This document shows, piece by piece, positions 19,208 to 30,800 of a stretch of 64,000 nt of DNA (positions are counted from its first letter, which is position 1; each line of letters begins with the position of its first letter). Origin of the DNA: Lewinellaceae bacterium (GTDB lineage: Bacteria > Bacteroidota > Bacteroidia > Chitinophagales > Saprospiraceae). Made by a program: the position numbers and the translations under genes. Where the stretch lies: assembly GCA_024644235.1 (NCBI GenBank), contig JAHELJ010000014.1, positions 1 to 64,000 of the forward strand, read 5' to 3'. The notes under the pieces are model-generated. The model saw nothing but the letters and a program-made list of their open reading frames with translations, was not told the DNA's origin and searched no databases.

Positions 19208-21034
19208 CTACTCAAGGTGGGCAAGAGGTCCTCCAAAGGCAAAGAGCCGGTCGACCTTTTCCGTCGTTGCTCGATCCGGCACTAATTCTGGTGCATGATG
19301 TGGCTTTTTCCTGGCATCAATAATCAAAGGTCCTTTACAACCCCAATGCTTGTGCTCAAAAAATTCATGTACCCCATGAACGTCATGGGAGGGATTCGAT
19401 CTGGTAAATGTGATCCATAAAAAGTTATCTAGATTTTGGCTGGTGAATACCGCATCATCAGCTATGACCAACAAAGCAATACCATCCAAATTTTGAGATT
19501 CCAAAGCCGATATCAATTTTTTCACATGCAAAGTACCCGTCTCCTGATCCTGATACCCGGGGCCTTCGATTACCATGATGCCATCCTGCGCCATCTCAAT
19601 CTTTCCAAAACCCTGAGGGATTGAAAGCAGGGGTAAATCTTGCCTTAACTGTCTGATCACCGGACCATGACATGCCATTATGAGCTTTGATCCGGCATTC
19701 CACCCACTGCCGGAATAGTCCAGGGTATCTATCGTTGTGTTTGTCTGAAAGTGAAGATCACGTTTCCAATCACAACGCTGGAGAATATGTCTGAGAAAAC
19801 CACGAATATCTCTCGTGTCTATTCTGTGATCCGGATCATGTGCCGCAATCAACAGATATTTTGCCAGGCTTGTCTGACCTGATCCTAACAAATGATTTGC
19901 CTGGGTTAGAATTTCTTCTGGTCGTTTGTCTCTGAATGGCATATATCTTTCACTACCTACTGCCAACAGAAGTGGGTGTACACCTGCGGCATCCACAGCG
20001 TTAATATCCAGTATACCCGGAAATTCCTGAGGTAACATGGGACCCACTAGCTTGTGAATCAAGTGACCAAAGCTGGTATCCTCCTGGGGAGGCCGGCCAA
20101 CTACTGTAAAGTGCCAAATAGCTCCCGGCCGGTGGTACACTTGCTCCACCTTGACCACCGGAAAGTCATGAGCCAGACTGTAGTATCCCAGATGATCACC
20201 AAATGGGCCCTCCCGTTTTTTCAGATTTTTATCGATGGTGCCGGTAATGATGAAGTCGCTATCATCAGAAAAAATGTACCCTCTGTATCGAGCATAGGAA
20301 AACCTCTTTCCCGCTAACATACCTGCGAAAGTAAGTTCCGACAAACCTTCGGGCAAAGGAAATATTGCTGCGAGAGCATGAGATGGCGGTCCCCCTACGA
20401 AGATTGACACCCGGAAAGGCAAACTAGACTGATTGTAGGCAGTATGATGCACCCCGATGCCGCGATGCAATTGATAGTGCATCCCCACTTCCTGGTTTTC
20501 CAGGTATTGATTTCCTGACATCTGGATTCTGTACATGCCTAGATTTGAATGCATGATCTGCTTCCCTCCCGGGGGTTCTGTCAGTACCTGAGGGAGAGTG
20601 ATGAAGGCTCCACCGTCTTCAGGCCAGGATACCACTTGGGGCAACTTATCGATAGAGGTTTTTTGGAATCTCGATTTTCTAAACCCTGTCCTTTTTGGCA
20701 GACCTTTCCAGGCGGTCAATAGCGCCGGCAGGTACTTGGATGGTTGTTTCAGCAGAAGAGCGGGATCTGCTTTTAACTCAACAACTTTCTGAACTTTTTC
20801 CAAGGTATTCCTGAACAAGAACTCAGCTCTGTCAAAAGTTCCGTAGAGGTTCGAAGCGGCTCGAAAAGGACTGCCCTTCACTCGTTCAAATAACAAAGCC
20901 GGACCTCCCCGATCAAAAACCCGTCTGTGGATTTCTGCCATTTCCAGATTGGGATCGACCTCGTCCTCTATTCTGACCAGTTGCCCGTGTCTCTCCAGAT
21001 CTACTAAACATGCCTCTAGACTTCTATATTTCAT
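19208..21034 (-). CDS. UbiD-family prenylated-FMN decarboxylase (menaquinone-type, MqnL-like)
   Basis: The 608-residue protein carries the UbiD fold, including QIMHSNLGMYRIQM, YQLHRGIGVH and the catalytic acidic loop REGPFGDHLGYYS. It would remove a carboxylate from an aromatic acid using prenylated FMN supplied by a UbiX partner, which is not in the window. Its length exceeds that of E. coli UbiD (about 500) and fits the longer decarboxylases of the futalosine menaquinone route. The MqnL assignment is inference from length and phylum. The gene ends 72 bp before thyA on the same strand. Confidence 0.88.
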   Translation of the reverse strand: MKYRSLEACLVDLERHGQLVRIEDEVDPNLEMAEIHRRVFDRGGPALLFERVKGSPFRAASNLYGTFDRAEFLFRNTLEKVQKVVELKADPALLLKQPSKYLPALLTAWKGLPKRTGFRKSRFQKTSIDKLPQVVSWPEDGGAFITLPQVLTEPPGGKQIMHSNLGMYRIQMSGNQYLENQEVGMHYQLHRGIGVHHTAYNQSSLPFRVSIFVGGPPSHALAAIFPLPEGLSELTFAGMLAGKRFSYARYRGYIFSDDSDFIITGTIDKNLKKREGPFGDHLGYYSLAHDFPVVKVEQVYHRPGAIWHFTVVGRPPQEDTSFGHLIHKLVGPMLPQEFPGILDINAVDAAGVHPLLLAVGSERYMPFRDKRPEEILTQANHLLGSGQTSLAKYLLIAAHDPDHRIDTRDIRGFLRHILQRCDWKRDLHFQTNTTIDTLDYSGSGWNAGSKLIMACHGPVIRQLRQDLPLLSIPQGFGKIEMAQDGIMVIEGPGYQDQETGTLHVKKLISALESQNLDGIALLVIADDAVFTSQNLDNFLWITFTRSNPSHDVHGVHEFFEHKHWGCKGPLIIDARKKPHHAPELVPDRATTEKVDRLFAFGGPLAHLE

Positions 21035-21158
21035 CTGTAGCGAATCTAATCTTTTCGAATCAAAGAAAAATCGATTCAGCTTGTTTGTACTTATTACAGC
21101 TCTGAAACCTAAAAATGATAACTTGACCCATCTTGCATTGATCTAAATATTATTTGCC

Positions 21159-24131
21159 ATGCTGCGCACCATTCTTTTCATCCTTTTGGCTTGTCATTTT
21201 GAAGCTGCTGGTCAAAATTATCAAGAGATTTTCTCCCCGTTGAAGTACAGAAATGTTGGTCCTACCAGGGGCGGTCGGGTTACGGCGGTGGCGGGTCATC
21301 CTTCCACCCCTCACCTCTTCTTCATGGGTGCTACGGGTGGTGGCGTGTGGAAAACCCGCAACTACGGACAATCCTGGGAGAATATTTCAGATGGGTATTT
21401 TGCTTCTCCGTCAATAGGAGATATTGCAATTGCTCCTTCGGATCATTCCGTGCTGTATGTGGGGACAGGATCCGACGGCATTCGAAGCAATGTGATTATT
21501 GGAAAAGGCGTGTACAAATCGGAGGACGGTGGATCTAGCTGGAAGTTCTCAGGCCTAAGGGATGTTGGCCAGATCGGTGCTGTTCTCATCCACCCTACCG
21601 ATGTCAACAAGGTTTACGTTGCAGCGATAGGCAATCCCTTTCGCAAATCGACGAGCCGGGGAATTTATTTGACCCACGACGGAGGATCCACCTGGAAGCA
21701 ATCTCTTTTTCTGTCGGATAGTATAGGTGCGGTCGACCTTGAGTTTTGTCCTGGCAAACCCAATATCATCTACGCATCCATGTGGAGGGCCGAACGTAAA
21801 CCATGGACGATAATATCGGGAGGTATGCAAACTGGAGGTTTGTACAAATCTACTGATGGGGGTGAGTCTTGGAAGAAACTCACCGCTGGTTTACCACAGG
21901 GACTCATTGGTAAGAGTGATTTGGCCGTAAGTCCGGATCAGCCCAATTGGGTTTGGGCGCTTGTAGAGGCACCGGCTGGTGAAGGAGGTGTTTTCCTCTC
22001 CAAAGATCAAGGTGAAAATTTTGAGTTGGTAAACACTAAGAAAGAATTGCTAGACCGACCTTTTTACTACTGCAACATTGATGCAAATCCCCAAAATGCA
22101 AATTCATTGTATGTCAGTGCCACCCGTTATTGGCATTCAACAGATGGTGGCAAAACTTGGTCCCGTATTAACACCCCCCATGGTGACAATCATGGAGTGT
22201 GGATCAACCCCGATGATACTCTATTACAGATACAGTGTAATGATGGAGGTGCAAATGTAACTCGAGACGGAGGTGAAACCTGGTCGTCAATTCTGAATCA
22301 GCCTACTGCTGAATTGTACCAGGTGGCTGTCGATGATCAGTTTCCGTATTGGCTTTATGCAGGTCAGCAGGATAACAGTACAATCGCTATTCCCAGTTTG
22401 CCACCCCATAATCCACAAGGAGGTCCTCAGGCTTTTTGGATGGCAGTAGGTGGCTGTGAAACCGGGCCGGCAGTTCCTAAGCCCGGTGATCCGGATATCG
22501 TCTATTCTAACTGCAAGGGTCGATTTGGTGTATTCAACAAAAGAACCGGTCAGGAAAAGCACTATTATGTCGGTGCGGCAAATATGTACGGCCAGAATCC
22601 TCGAGATCTTACCTTCCGCTTCCAAAGGGTTTCGCCTATCCACGTCTCTCCCCATGATCCCGACATTATCTATCATACCTCGCAATTCGTCCATATGACC
22701 AAAGACGAGGGTCAAAGCTGGATGATAATATCTCCTGACCTTACTGCTTTCACTCCGGAAACTCAGGTAATTTCTGGACATCCAATCACCAGGGATATCA
22801 CTGGAGAAGAGTTCTACAGCACCATCTACTCCATCCGCGAATCCCCGGTTACTCCCGGACAGATCTGGACCGGAGCAAATGATGGTCCGGTCTATTTGAC
22901 GACCGACATGGGTGCAAATTGGCAAGAGGTTACACCGAGCTCAATGCCAACAGGTGGCCGGGTGGATTGTGTAGAGCCTTCTCATCACAATAGCCGCAAA
23001 GCTTACATCGCAGGCTATCGATACCTGCTTGGGGACTTTCATCCATATCTATATAAGACCCAAGATTTGGGTCAATCATGGCAGTTGATCTCTGACGGGA
23101 AAAATGGCATCCCTGCTGATGCTCCTACCCGGGTAATCCGTGAGGATCCATTCCGAGCAGGCTTGCTATACGCCGGCACAGACAACGGGATCTACATCTC
23201 CTTTGACGATGGTCAGGAATGGCATGCTTTCCAACAAAACCTGCCCATAACACCTATCACAGAAATTGTGGTAACTGAGCGCGATCTGGTGATCTCGACG
23301 ATGGGGCGCTCGTTTTGGATAATGGATGATATAGCTGTACTTCGTCAACTCTCCCTGGAAGTTCAAACCACTCTTTTTCATCCCGGAAAGGCCTACCGAA
23401 TGAGGTACCAGCAATCGAGTGACATACCTACTTATCCTGTCCCCGGCTTGAATATTCACTACTTTCTAGGGGAAGAACCTGTGGGTGATGTTAAAATTGA
23501 GATCTACAATGTACACGATCAACTGGTACGCACCTTTAGTTCCTCTGTTAAGGAGGACTCTGTCAATGTGGAGGAAGATATGGCCACCGGATTTGGGTTC
23601 CAGCAGGAAGCCGTTGAGATCGAGAAGGAACCAGGAATGCATAGAATGCGATGGGATCTGAGACATCAGGGCATTCAGAATCTTGAGAATCGTCCCATTC
23701 GTGGTCCGCTTGTAAGCCCAGGAAACTACCGTCTTGATATGACCATCGGTGACAAAAGATACATTCAACTTGCCGAAATATTGATAGATCCACGAGTGGA
23801 GAAAGAAGGCCTTCAACCAGAGGATTTGATCAAGCAGGAAGCTTTGAGCCTTGATATCCTGCACCTGCGAAAAGAGGCTCAAGAATTAGCAAGTCAAATC
23901 TCTGCCTTGAGTGCTCAGAAACAAAGTGAGCCCGAAATTACCGAAATCAGAGAACAGCTGATCACAGCAGATGGCAGATACCAAGTGCCTGCTTTGATCG
24001 ACCAGATCAGCTATCTCTATAATATGCTGGATCGAGCAGACCAGCTACCAGGAAAGGATGCTTATGACCGCTATGCAAGCTTAAAGAAGCAGTTAGATGC
24101 TCTTCAAAACAGCTTGCCCTCTCAGCCCTGA
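21159..24131 (+). CDS. Secreted Asp-box (BNR/VPS10-like) beta-propeller protein
   Basis: The 990-residue protein has a signal peptide (about 1-19, ending AAGQ) and about eleven Asp-box repeats of the S/T-x-D-x-G-x-x-W type, for example STDGGESW, THDGGSTW, TRDGGETW and TKDEGQSW. The repeats cover roughly residues 60-720 and should form one or two beta-propellers, like sortilin-type or xyloglucanase-like glycosyl hydrolases. A beta-rich segment (about 750-880) and a C-terminal helical, coiled-coil stretch follow. It has no recognisable type IX sorting domain. The ligand or substrate is unknown; a catalytic glycosidase role cannot be shown from the repeats alone. Confidence 0.85.
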   Translation: MLRTILFILLACHFEAAGQNYQEIFSPLKYRNVGPTRGGRVTAVAGHPSTPHLFFMGATGGGVWKTRNYGQSWENISDGYFASPSIGDIAIAPSDHSVLYVGTGSDGIRSNVIIGKGVYKSEDGGSSWKFSGLRDVGQIGAVLIHPTDVNKVYVAAIGNPFRKSTSRGIYLTHDGGSTWKQSLFLSDSIGAVDLEFCPGKPNIIYASMWRAERKPWTIISGGMQTGGLYKSTDGGESWKKLTAGLPQGLIGKSDLAVSPDQPNWVWALVEAPAGEGGVFLSKDQGENFELVNTKKELLDRPFYYCNIDANPQNANSLYVSATRYWHSTDGGKTWSRINTPHGDNHGVWINPDDTLLQIQCNDGGANVTRDGGETWSSILNQPTAELYQVAVDDQFPYWLYAGQQDNSTIAIPSLPPHNPQGGPQAFWMAVGGCETGPAVPKPGDPDIVYSNCKGRFGVFNKRTGQEKHYYVGAANMYGQNPRDLTFRFQRVSPIHVSPHDPDIIYHTSQFVHMTKDEGQSWMIISPDLTAFTPETQVISGHPITRDITGEEFYSTIYSIRESPVTPGQIWTGANDGPVYLTTDMGANWQEVTPSSMPTGGRVDCVEPSHHNSRKAYIAGYRYLLGDFHPYLYKTQDLGQSWQLISDGKNGIPADAPTRVIREDPFRAGLLYAGTDNGIYISFDDGQEWHAFQQNLPITPITEIVVTERDLVISTMGRSFWIMDDIAVLRQLSLEVQTTLFHPGKAYRMRYQQSSDIPTYPVPGLNIHYFLGEEPVGDVKIEIYNVHDQLVRTFSSSVKEDSVNVEEDMATGFGFQQEAVEIEKEPGMHRMRWDLRHQGIQNLENRPIRGPLVSPGNYRLDMTIGDKRYIQLAEILIDPRVEKEGLQPEDLIKQEALSLDILHLRKEAQELASQISALSAQKQSEPEITEIREQLITADGRYQVPALIDQISYLYNMLDRADQLPGKDAYDRYASLKKQLDALQNSLPSQP

Positions 24132-24182
24132 TCCTCTCCTCGGTGGTCTCTAGTCGAGTCCGCTTGTAAAAGCTTCTTGATA

Positions 24183-25298
24183 CTAGTTTACAACTGTAAG
24201 CTTCTTGACCAGTTTCCGGCCATCGACAGTCATACTAAGGAAATAAGTTCCGGCAGATACATCTGAGGCATTGTCATTTTTTCCATCCCATTTCAAAGTG
24301 TATGACCCGGAAGCATGGCGTCCCTTCATCAGTTGTCTTACCTGTCTTCCCTGCACATCAACAATGTCAAGATCTATTTCTTTAGACACATCCAGTTCAA
24401 AGGATATATTGGTTTCATCCCTAAATGGATTCGGATAATTGTCTAGCAGTCGAACACCCTTAATGTCAGCCACATCGAAGCTACTGGTGGTAGATCCTCC
24501 CCTTAACCGGTTGAATGAAGATGGATTATTAAACCCGGGATCAGTTTCATTGTCTTGGCTAGTAGCTATTGCCGCCAATCCGGAAGCTTTTGTCAACCAG
24601 ATATACGAAATGGTAAATACGGTTTCCTCCTCTCTTTCCCTCCCTATAGCTTCCATATTGCTCATTTCCCAATTATCCTGCCGCATCCTCAGACAGTCAA
24701 ACTCGCCCTCAGGAAGTTGAACCTTTCCCCATGCGTCAATTTCGTTGACTGTAGAATCTACCGTAATCAATAATGATCCCAGGAAATCAGTAGTATCTCT
24801 TACCACAGTAGTCCAACTATCTCCATACTCTATCGGAAGAGGCACTACCGTTTCCACGTCAAAATCCAGTAGAGTCGTGTCGAAACCGAAGATATTGATG
24901 GGAATTGCGGAACCGACACTGCTGAAATGGTCCTCTTCAACATTTAGAAAAAGGTAGATAGTGAAGGTGTCTCCATCTTCCATCGCTGTCAACTTCTGAG
25001 TCAGATTAGCGTTGCCAAACAAACTTGCGTAGGGTGTTGCAGAGGGCGGCACATACTCCAAGTAGGCGAGGAATCCGTTTGATAGGTCAGCTGTGAAGTC
25101 ATAGGACTGGTTAGCACCCGCTTGTCCAAGGTCGACGACCAATGTACCTGTAGTATCTTCTTCCAATACTTGTTGTGTACCTACCAGGCCGAGCAAGTCA
25201 TCAGCCGTGATCGTGATTTGTGACCAACTCACAATGGGCATGCAAAGCATGATTATTGGCAATACGATTCCCCAGTTTGGTTTCAGTAATTGTTGCAT
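24183..25298 (-). CDS. Secreted protein with type IX sorting domain, function unknown
   Basis: The 371-residue protein has a signal peptide (about 1-27, ending VSWSQ) and a beta-rich middle region that I do not recognise. It ends in a C-terminal T9SS type A domain (about 288-371): LLDNYPNPFRDETNISFEL, VQGRQVRQL, SAGTYFLSM and a basic KLVKKLTVV tail. It should be secreted across the outer membrane by the type IX machinery. It converges on the Asp-box gene with 51 bp between the stops. A direct repeat of AAGCTTCTTGA sits at the junction, but I see no clear terminator hairpin. Confidence 0.88.
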   Translation of the reverse strand: MQQLLKPNWGIVLPIIMLCMPIVSWSQITITADDLLGLVGTQQVLEEDTTGTLVVDLGQAGANQSYDFTADLSNGFLAYLEYVPPSATPYASLFGNANLTQKLTAMEDGDTFTIYLFLNVEEDHFSSVGSAIPINIFGFDTTLLDFDVETVVPLPIEYGDSWTTVVRDTTDFLGSLLITVDSTVNEIDAWGKVQLPEGEFDCLRMRQDNWEMSNMEAIGREREEETVFTISYIWLTKASGLAAIATSQDNETDPGFNNPSSFNRLRGGSTTSSFDVADIKGVRLLDNYPNPFRDETNISFELDVSKEIDLDIVDVQGRQVRQLMKGRHASGSYTLKWDGKNDNASDVSAGTYFLSMTVDGRKLVKKLTVVN

Positions 25299-25420
25299 TT
25301 TATTAGTGATTTAGATGATTAAAAAGAGTGCTCGCGAAATAGTATCAAGTGCGGATACAAAGTCGATATTATCCATAAATGGTCAATATTTCAAGTACCC
25401 TATGTGTTAAATGAGCTAGG

Positions 25421-26719
25421 TTATGGCAAGCTTGCTGCTTCGGTAGCATCGCTCGCTTCCGAAGCTACCACTGGATCCAACGAAATCTGATCCAAGATCA
25501 ATTGAATCGAATCCCGTACCACAAAATATTTTGGCAGTTCTTCCTTTGGCATAGGATCTGGCTCAGGCAGGTTTTCGCGCAGATGATTCACCTGCCTTCC
25601 ATACTTCCAGAAACGGAAACACACGTGAGGGCCGGTTGCCAATCCTGTTGAACCGACATACCCTATCACCTGGCCCTGTTTCACTTGGACCCCACTGGAA
25701 ATTCCCTTTGCGAATTTCTGCATGTGCAGATACTGGGTGGAATAAACCTTATCGTGCTTGATTTTTACATAGTTGCCATTGCCTTTGGTGTATCCAGCCT
25801 TGGTCACCACGCCATTAGCAACGGCATAGATGGGTGTGCCATAGGGAGCAGCATAGTCGGTACCCAGGTGGGCTTTCACTCTCCTCAATACAGGATGGAA
25901 TCGCCTGAGATTATATTTGGAAGAGATCCGGGTATATTTTACCGGTGCCTTCAAAAACACCTTCTTCATCGGGCGACCTTCCAGATCATAGTACCCATCA
26001 TACTTTTCGCTATCAAACTTAATGGCATAATAGTCATTGTTGCTCGTAGTAAAGTATGCGCCATGAAGCTTCCCCACACCTACCGGCTTATCGCCGATAA
26101 AGAGTTCTTCATAGAAAACTTTGAAAGCATCACCTTTTTGTATATGGTGAAAATCAACTGACCATGCCAGGGCATCTTCCATCTTAGCAGCCAATTCATA
26201 GTCCAGATCCTGATCTATCATGGTCTGCCACAACGAAGAGCTAATTGTTCCATTAGCCATTCTGTCTCGTCGAAAAATTTCCCGCTCTACCAACTCCACT
26301 TGCTTATCGTTGATGGAATACACGACATAAGAAAGCACGTTAGGCTCATAGATAAAGTAATCAGCCATCGTTGATGTGTCCCTTGAAAGCACTGTGTATG
26401 GCTTGCCGGCACGCAGGTTTCGAACATCGAATACATCTTTTGCTGCGGCAGCTAACTCACCAATGTGTTGGTAGCTGACCCGGTGTTGCAACAAGATATC
26501 AGCCAGAAATTGGTTGGGCTCAATTTCGCCCCGAACCACATGGAAGTCATTTAGATTCAGACCATATTCCAGATTGACTGCAGGAATCTCCAGGTTCGAC
26601 AGCTCATCCAAAGGTATGTCCGGATTTCGATCAACGTATAGTACGGCGGCCAGGGCAGCCATTACAAATACAGGAAAGTAAATTCTTCGGATCCTTCTTT
26701 TCGGATATTTTGGTTCCAA
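25421..26719 (-). CDS. M23-family peptidoglycan metallopeptidase
   Basis: The 432-residue protein has an N-terminal membrane anchor (about 12-27) and a peptidoglycan-binding-like region. A C-terminal M23/LytM domain follows, with all zinc and catalytic positions present: HLGTDYAAPYGTP, STQYLHM and GPHVCFRF. It probably cleaves peptide crosslinks in the periplasm during growth or division. A promoter match sits just upstream (26750-26780). It is divergent from folP, with 114 bp between the starts. Confidence 0.92.
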   Translation of the reverse strand: MEPKYPKRRIRRIYFPVFVMAALAAVLYVDRNPDIPLDELSNLEIPAVNLEYGLNLNDFHVVRGEIEPNQFLADILLQHRVSYQHIGELAAAAKDVFDVRNLRAGKPYTVLSRDTSTMADYFIYEPNVLSYVVYSINDKQVELVEREIFRRDRMANGTISSSLWQTMIDQDLDYELAAKMEDALAWSVDFHHIQKGDAFKVFYEELFIGDKPVGVGKLHGAYFTTSNNDYYAIKFDSEKYDGYYDLEGRPMKKVFLKAPVKYTRISSKYNLRRFHPVLRRVKAHLGTDYAAPYGTPIYAVANGVVTKAGYTKGNGNYVKIKHDKVYSTQYLHMQKFAKGISSGVQVKQGQVIGYVGSTGLATGPHVCFRFWKYGRQVNHLRENLPEPDPMPKEELPKYFVVRDSIQLILDQISLDPVVASEASDATEAASLP

Positions 26720-26749
26720 GTATCGTTGGTTTAAGAATTACCCAGGGTG

Positions 26750-26780
26750 CAAAGTTACTAATCTTCAAATTTGATACCAA
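26750..26780 (-). promoter_or_regulatory. Promoter of the M23 peptidase gene
   Basis: On the minus strand TTG (26780-26778), a 20-bp spacer and TAACTTTG (26757-26750) match the Bacteroidota -33/-7 pattern. The predicted transcript start is about 24 bp before the ATG at 26719. Confidence 0.5.
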
Positions 26781-26833
26781 TAGTACCAACACCTCAACTG
26801 TACCTGACTCCTTTTTTCGTTTTTTTGTAAGCA

Positions 26834-27685
26834 ATGATTTGGGAACAAACCACTTTGAACTGCAGAGGGATCCTCCTTGATCTCGAACAACCCATCGTGA
26901 TGGGTATACTCAATCTCACACCGGATTCGTTTCACGACGGGGGCAGGTTTGACGATGCTGAAAAAGTGCTTAAACATGTAGAACTCATGATCCGGCAGGG
27001 TGCTACAATTATTGACCTCGGAGCCATGTCGTCACGGCCCGGAGCAGAAATCGTCAGTCCCTCCATCGAAGGTGATAGATTATTTCCTTATTTGAACCTG
27101 ATCAGGCAAGAGTTTCCCGATCTCCTCCTTTCGATAGACACTGTGCACAGTGGGGTAGCAAGGCAAGCCCTTGAGTTGGGTGCCCATATCATCAATGATA
27201 TCAGCGCCGGCACCATAGATCCAAAGATTTGGCAAGTAGCCCAGGAAGCGAGAGCACCATATATCTTGATGCATATGAAGGGCACACCACAGAACATGCA
27301 GGATAACCCATCGTATGAAGATGTCGTGATTGAAGTGCTGGACTTTCTAATCGAGAAGTGTGGCCAGCTCACTGAGTTGGGAATGATTGACATCATCCTG
27401 GACCCGGGATTTGGCTTTGGGAAATCAGTGGCTGATAATTTTAGATTACTTTCCAATCTACACACTCTCAAGATCCTGGAAAAACCCTTGATGGTTGGAC
27501 TTTCACGTAAATCAATGGTGACAAAGACCTTGGGAATTAGATCGGATGAAGCTCTGAATGGAACTACTGCCCTGCATATGATAGCACTACAACAAGGGGC
27601 GAAGATCCTAAGAGTGCATGACATATTGGAGGCCATGCAGTGTATTGAAATCTGGAATGCTATGCAAGACTCAGCGTCCGCCTAA
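26834..27685 (+). CDS. folP: Dihydropteroate synthase
   Basis: The 283-residue enzyme condenses p-aminobenzoate with the pterin pyrophosphate in folate synthesis. Visible motifs are VMGILNLTPDSFHDGG (about 22-37), IDLGAMSSRPGAE (about 59-71), LSIDTVHSGVA, HIINDISAG, LMHMKGTPQNMQ, DPGFGFGKS and GLSRKS. The pterin-site Asp, Asn and Lys residues are in place. Length is normal for the family. It is divergent from the M23 gene and followed by tamB after 132 bp. Confidence 0.97.
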   Translation: MIWEQTTLNCRGILLDLEQPIVMGILNLTPDSFHDGGRFDDAEKVLKHVELMIRQGATIIDLGAMSSRPGAEIVSPSIEGDRLFPYLNLIRQEFPDLLLSIDTVHSGVARQALELGAHIINDISAGTIDPKIWQVAQEARAPYILMHMKGTPQNMQDNPSYEDVVIEVLDFLIEKCGQLTELGMIDIILDPGFGFGKSVADNFRLLSNLHTLKILEKPLMVGLSRKSMVTKTLGIRSDEALNGTTALHMIALQQGAKILRVHDILEAMQCIEIWNAMQDSASA

Positions 27686-27817
27686 GCCTAAGAGTTTAAG
27701 TTGACAGGCTCCGTCAAATCTGTATCTAAATATTCCTGGTTAATTTCGCGTTAAATAGTTGATCATAACGAACTGATATACACGAACATACTTTTCTTCG
27801 TATAGAGCTTCTAAAGG

Positions 27818-30800
27818 ATGAGGGATCAGCAATCAGTTGGCAGGTGGAAAAAGCCCGTCCAGTGGATGGTACTGGGTGTGCTATTCGTTCTTGCCTTGTC
27901 TCTTTTGCTTTCACTTTTTGTTCAAATCCCATTTGTTCAAAACTGGATCGTAAATCAGATTAGTAATAAGATCTCACGGGACCTTGAAACGGAAGTAAAA
28001 GTAGGTCGCTTTTATCTTAATTTTTTCGATGACGTTACGGTTACTGATTTACTTGTAAGGGACCAATCTGGTGATACATTGCTGTATAGTGGCAAAACTT
28101 ACCTTGACATCCATCAACCTCTCAGAATAATCTCTCATAACCGCCTCAGTTTCGAGGAGATCGATATGAGGGACTTAATCTGCTACTTGGAGAGGGATGC
28201 AACAGGAGTGTCGAACTTCAAATTTCTCACGGATTACCTGTCTCAACCTCAAGCCCAGGATAAGCACTTAGACGGTGATTCAAAGCTCCAGATCGAATTC
28301 AGGTCAACCTTGGTCGGACTGCGAAATATGATGTACAGCCAGATCGATAGTAGTACAGGGAAGTCTTTCAGGGTGAGTCTTCCCGAAGGGGCTTCATCGA
28401 TCGATCAAAGATTTGGAGATTGGAAAATGCATATCGACTTCGTATCTCTTATCTCACCTCAGATTACTCTAAGTTCTTTTCACCCTTCCATCTCGACAGA
28501 CCAAGCAGCTACCAATGCCCAACCTCCTCCGCAAGCTCAGGATAGCAGTGACCAGGCTACAACTGCCATTGAGCTGAGAAAGCTAATAATAACCAGTGGT
28601 GTTTTTTATGCTGATGATATCCGAAAGCCAAAGAACTTTAATCCGAACGTAATCAAGTTTACTGACTTTACTGGCTACGACCTGAATCTGATCGCCGAAG
28701 ACATAGAATACCTCGATGGTTATGGGTCACTCACCTTAAGCAATCTTACCCTAAAGACAGATGAAGGCTTCCAGATTGATCAGTTGAGATCAGACAATGT
28801 GGAATTTGATCCAACACATATTTCGCTAAAGGACATGGCATTGGAAACACCTAATAGCTCCCTGGCGAACGAAATTGAACTTAGGTTTCGCAGCATAACC
28901 GACTTCGATAATTTTGCTGACAAAGTCATCCTGAATATTGACCTTCGCGACAGCTACATTGCCCTGAGAGACATACTCTACTTCGCTGAAAAACTAAACG
29001 ATAACGAATTCTTCATTCTAAACGGTGGCCACCGCATCGATCTAGAGGGAAGAATAAATGGAAGGATCAACAACTTCCGTTGTCGTGATTTTTCACTCAA
29101 TATTGCTGACAAGGCAAAATTGGCGGGAAACCTAAGCCTCAAAAATGTAATGGTCAAGGGAGAAGAACTCTTGAATTTAGATCTGACCGGAGCAGATTTT
29201 CAACTAAGGACATTACGGCAGTTGATTCCAAACTTTAATCTACCTGCCAATTTTGACAGACTTGGTCACGTACATTTTGAAGGGCGATTCGATGGATTTT
29301 TCCAAGATTTTGTAGCCTATGGTAACGCGACTACTGACCTTGGCGCTATGCGTACCGACATGCGGCTCGATGTAAATAATACCATCGATGACGCCAGATA
29401 CAGTGGAAATATAGAGTTAATTGATTTTGATCTTAATGGCTGGACAGGTTCCGACCTGTTTGGTAACACTTCATTCAATGCTAGTGTCACTAATGGCATA
29501 GGTCTCACCCCGGAAAATGCTTCTGCCGACCTCTACGCTGATCTGGATTATTTCTTCTTTAAGGATTATTTGTACCAAAATGCCGAACTAAATGCTGTTT
29601 TGAATAAATCACTTTTCGATGGCAATCTCAAAATTGATGATGAAAATGTAGCTCTTGATTTCAGCGGAACACTCGATTTCTCAGATTCCATTCCTTCATT
29701 TGATTTCATCGCCAATATCGACCATATTGATTTCGCCGAATTAAATTTCACTGAAAGAGACCTGAGTGCTTCAGGAAACATTGATTTCAATTTTGATTAC
29801 TATGATCTCTTCAACCTTGATGGTACAGCTACCGGTTCAAATCTAAGAATTCAAAGGGAGGGATCAACTTATGCTATTGACACTCTCGAGCTCTTCTCTG
29901 TCGCCAAAGACAGGAGCAATAAAGCCATAGAATTAAAAAGCAACATTATTTCTACTGATTTGAAGGGAATCTTTGATTTGGAAAAAATTCCGGATACTTT
30001 CTACAAATTAATTCAGGAAAAGCACCCCCAATTCGCAAACAGATTTGGGCTTTACAAAGATATCCACGACAGCCTGGTAGTAGATAATAATTTTACCTTT
30101 TCGATTGAAATAGAAAACTCCCAGGGTATTCAAAAAATATTTGATCCAAGCTTACCAGATTTAATCGACTTAGATTTAAAGGGATATTTTCAAAATAATG
30201 GAAATAATAGCTTCAGTTATGACATTAAAATGCAGACACCATTGCTCGTTGATGGTGATAAATCAATAGAAAATTTAAAAATCGATCTAGCGACAACGAA
30301 GGATGCCAGTGCATGGCTCATTGGAGCTGATCTAATTCAACTCGGCAATAAACAAATCAAACCATTTAATTTACAAGGTGCATTGGTTAGCGACAGTCTT
30401 GTATTTCAGATAACATCAGATGAATTCAGCAATGTATTTACTGACATTGACTTCAATGGTCTACTTTATTTGAACGAGGACTTGTATCAGGTTGATTTAA
30501 AAAATAGCTCATTTCGATTATTGGATGAACCATGGCAGATCATTCCTGACAATCAAGTGCAGATTGGAAAGAAATTCATTAAGACTCAAAATTTGGTGTT
30601 TTTATCGGATGATAGTTATTTGCGCGTGGTCAGCCCGGGTGACGAGAGTCTGAGAATAGAGACTGAAAACGTAGATATTTCTTTCCTGAATGACTTCCTG
30701 AATTTTTTCGACATGAAGTTTAGTGGGAATGCCTATGCGACGCTCTTTTTTAGGAATATTTTCCGGAAAGATAATGTTGATTTAAATCTGGTGATCGACT

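Noticed and set aside
24132-24182. Rho-independent terminator between the convergent genes
   Set aside because: The repeated AAGCTTCTTGA is a direct and not an inverted repeat, and no U-tract hairpin was found.
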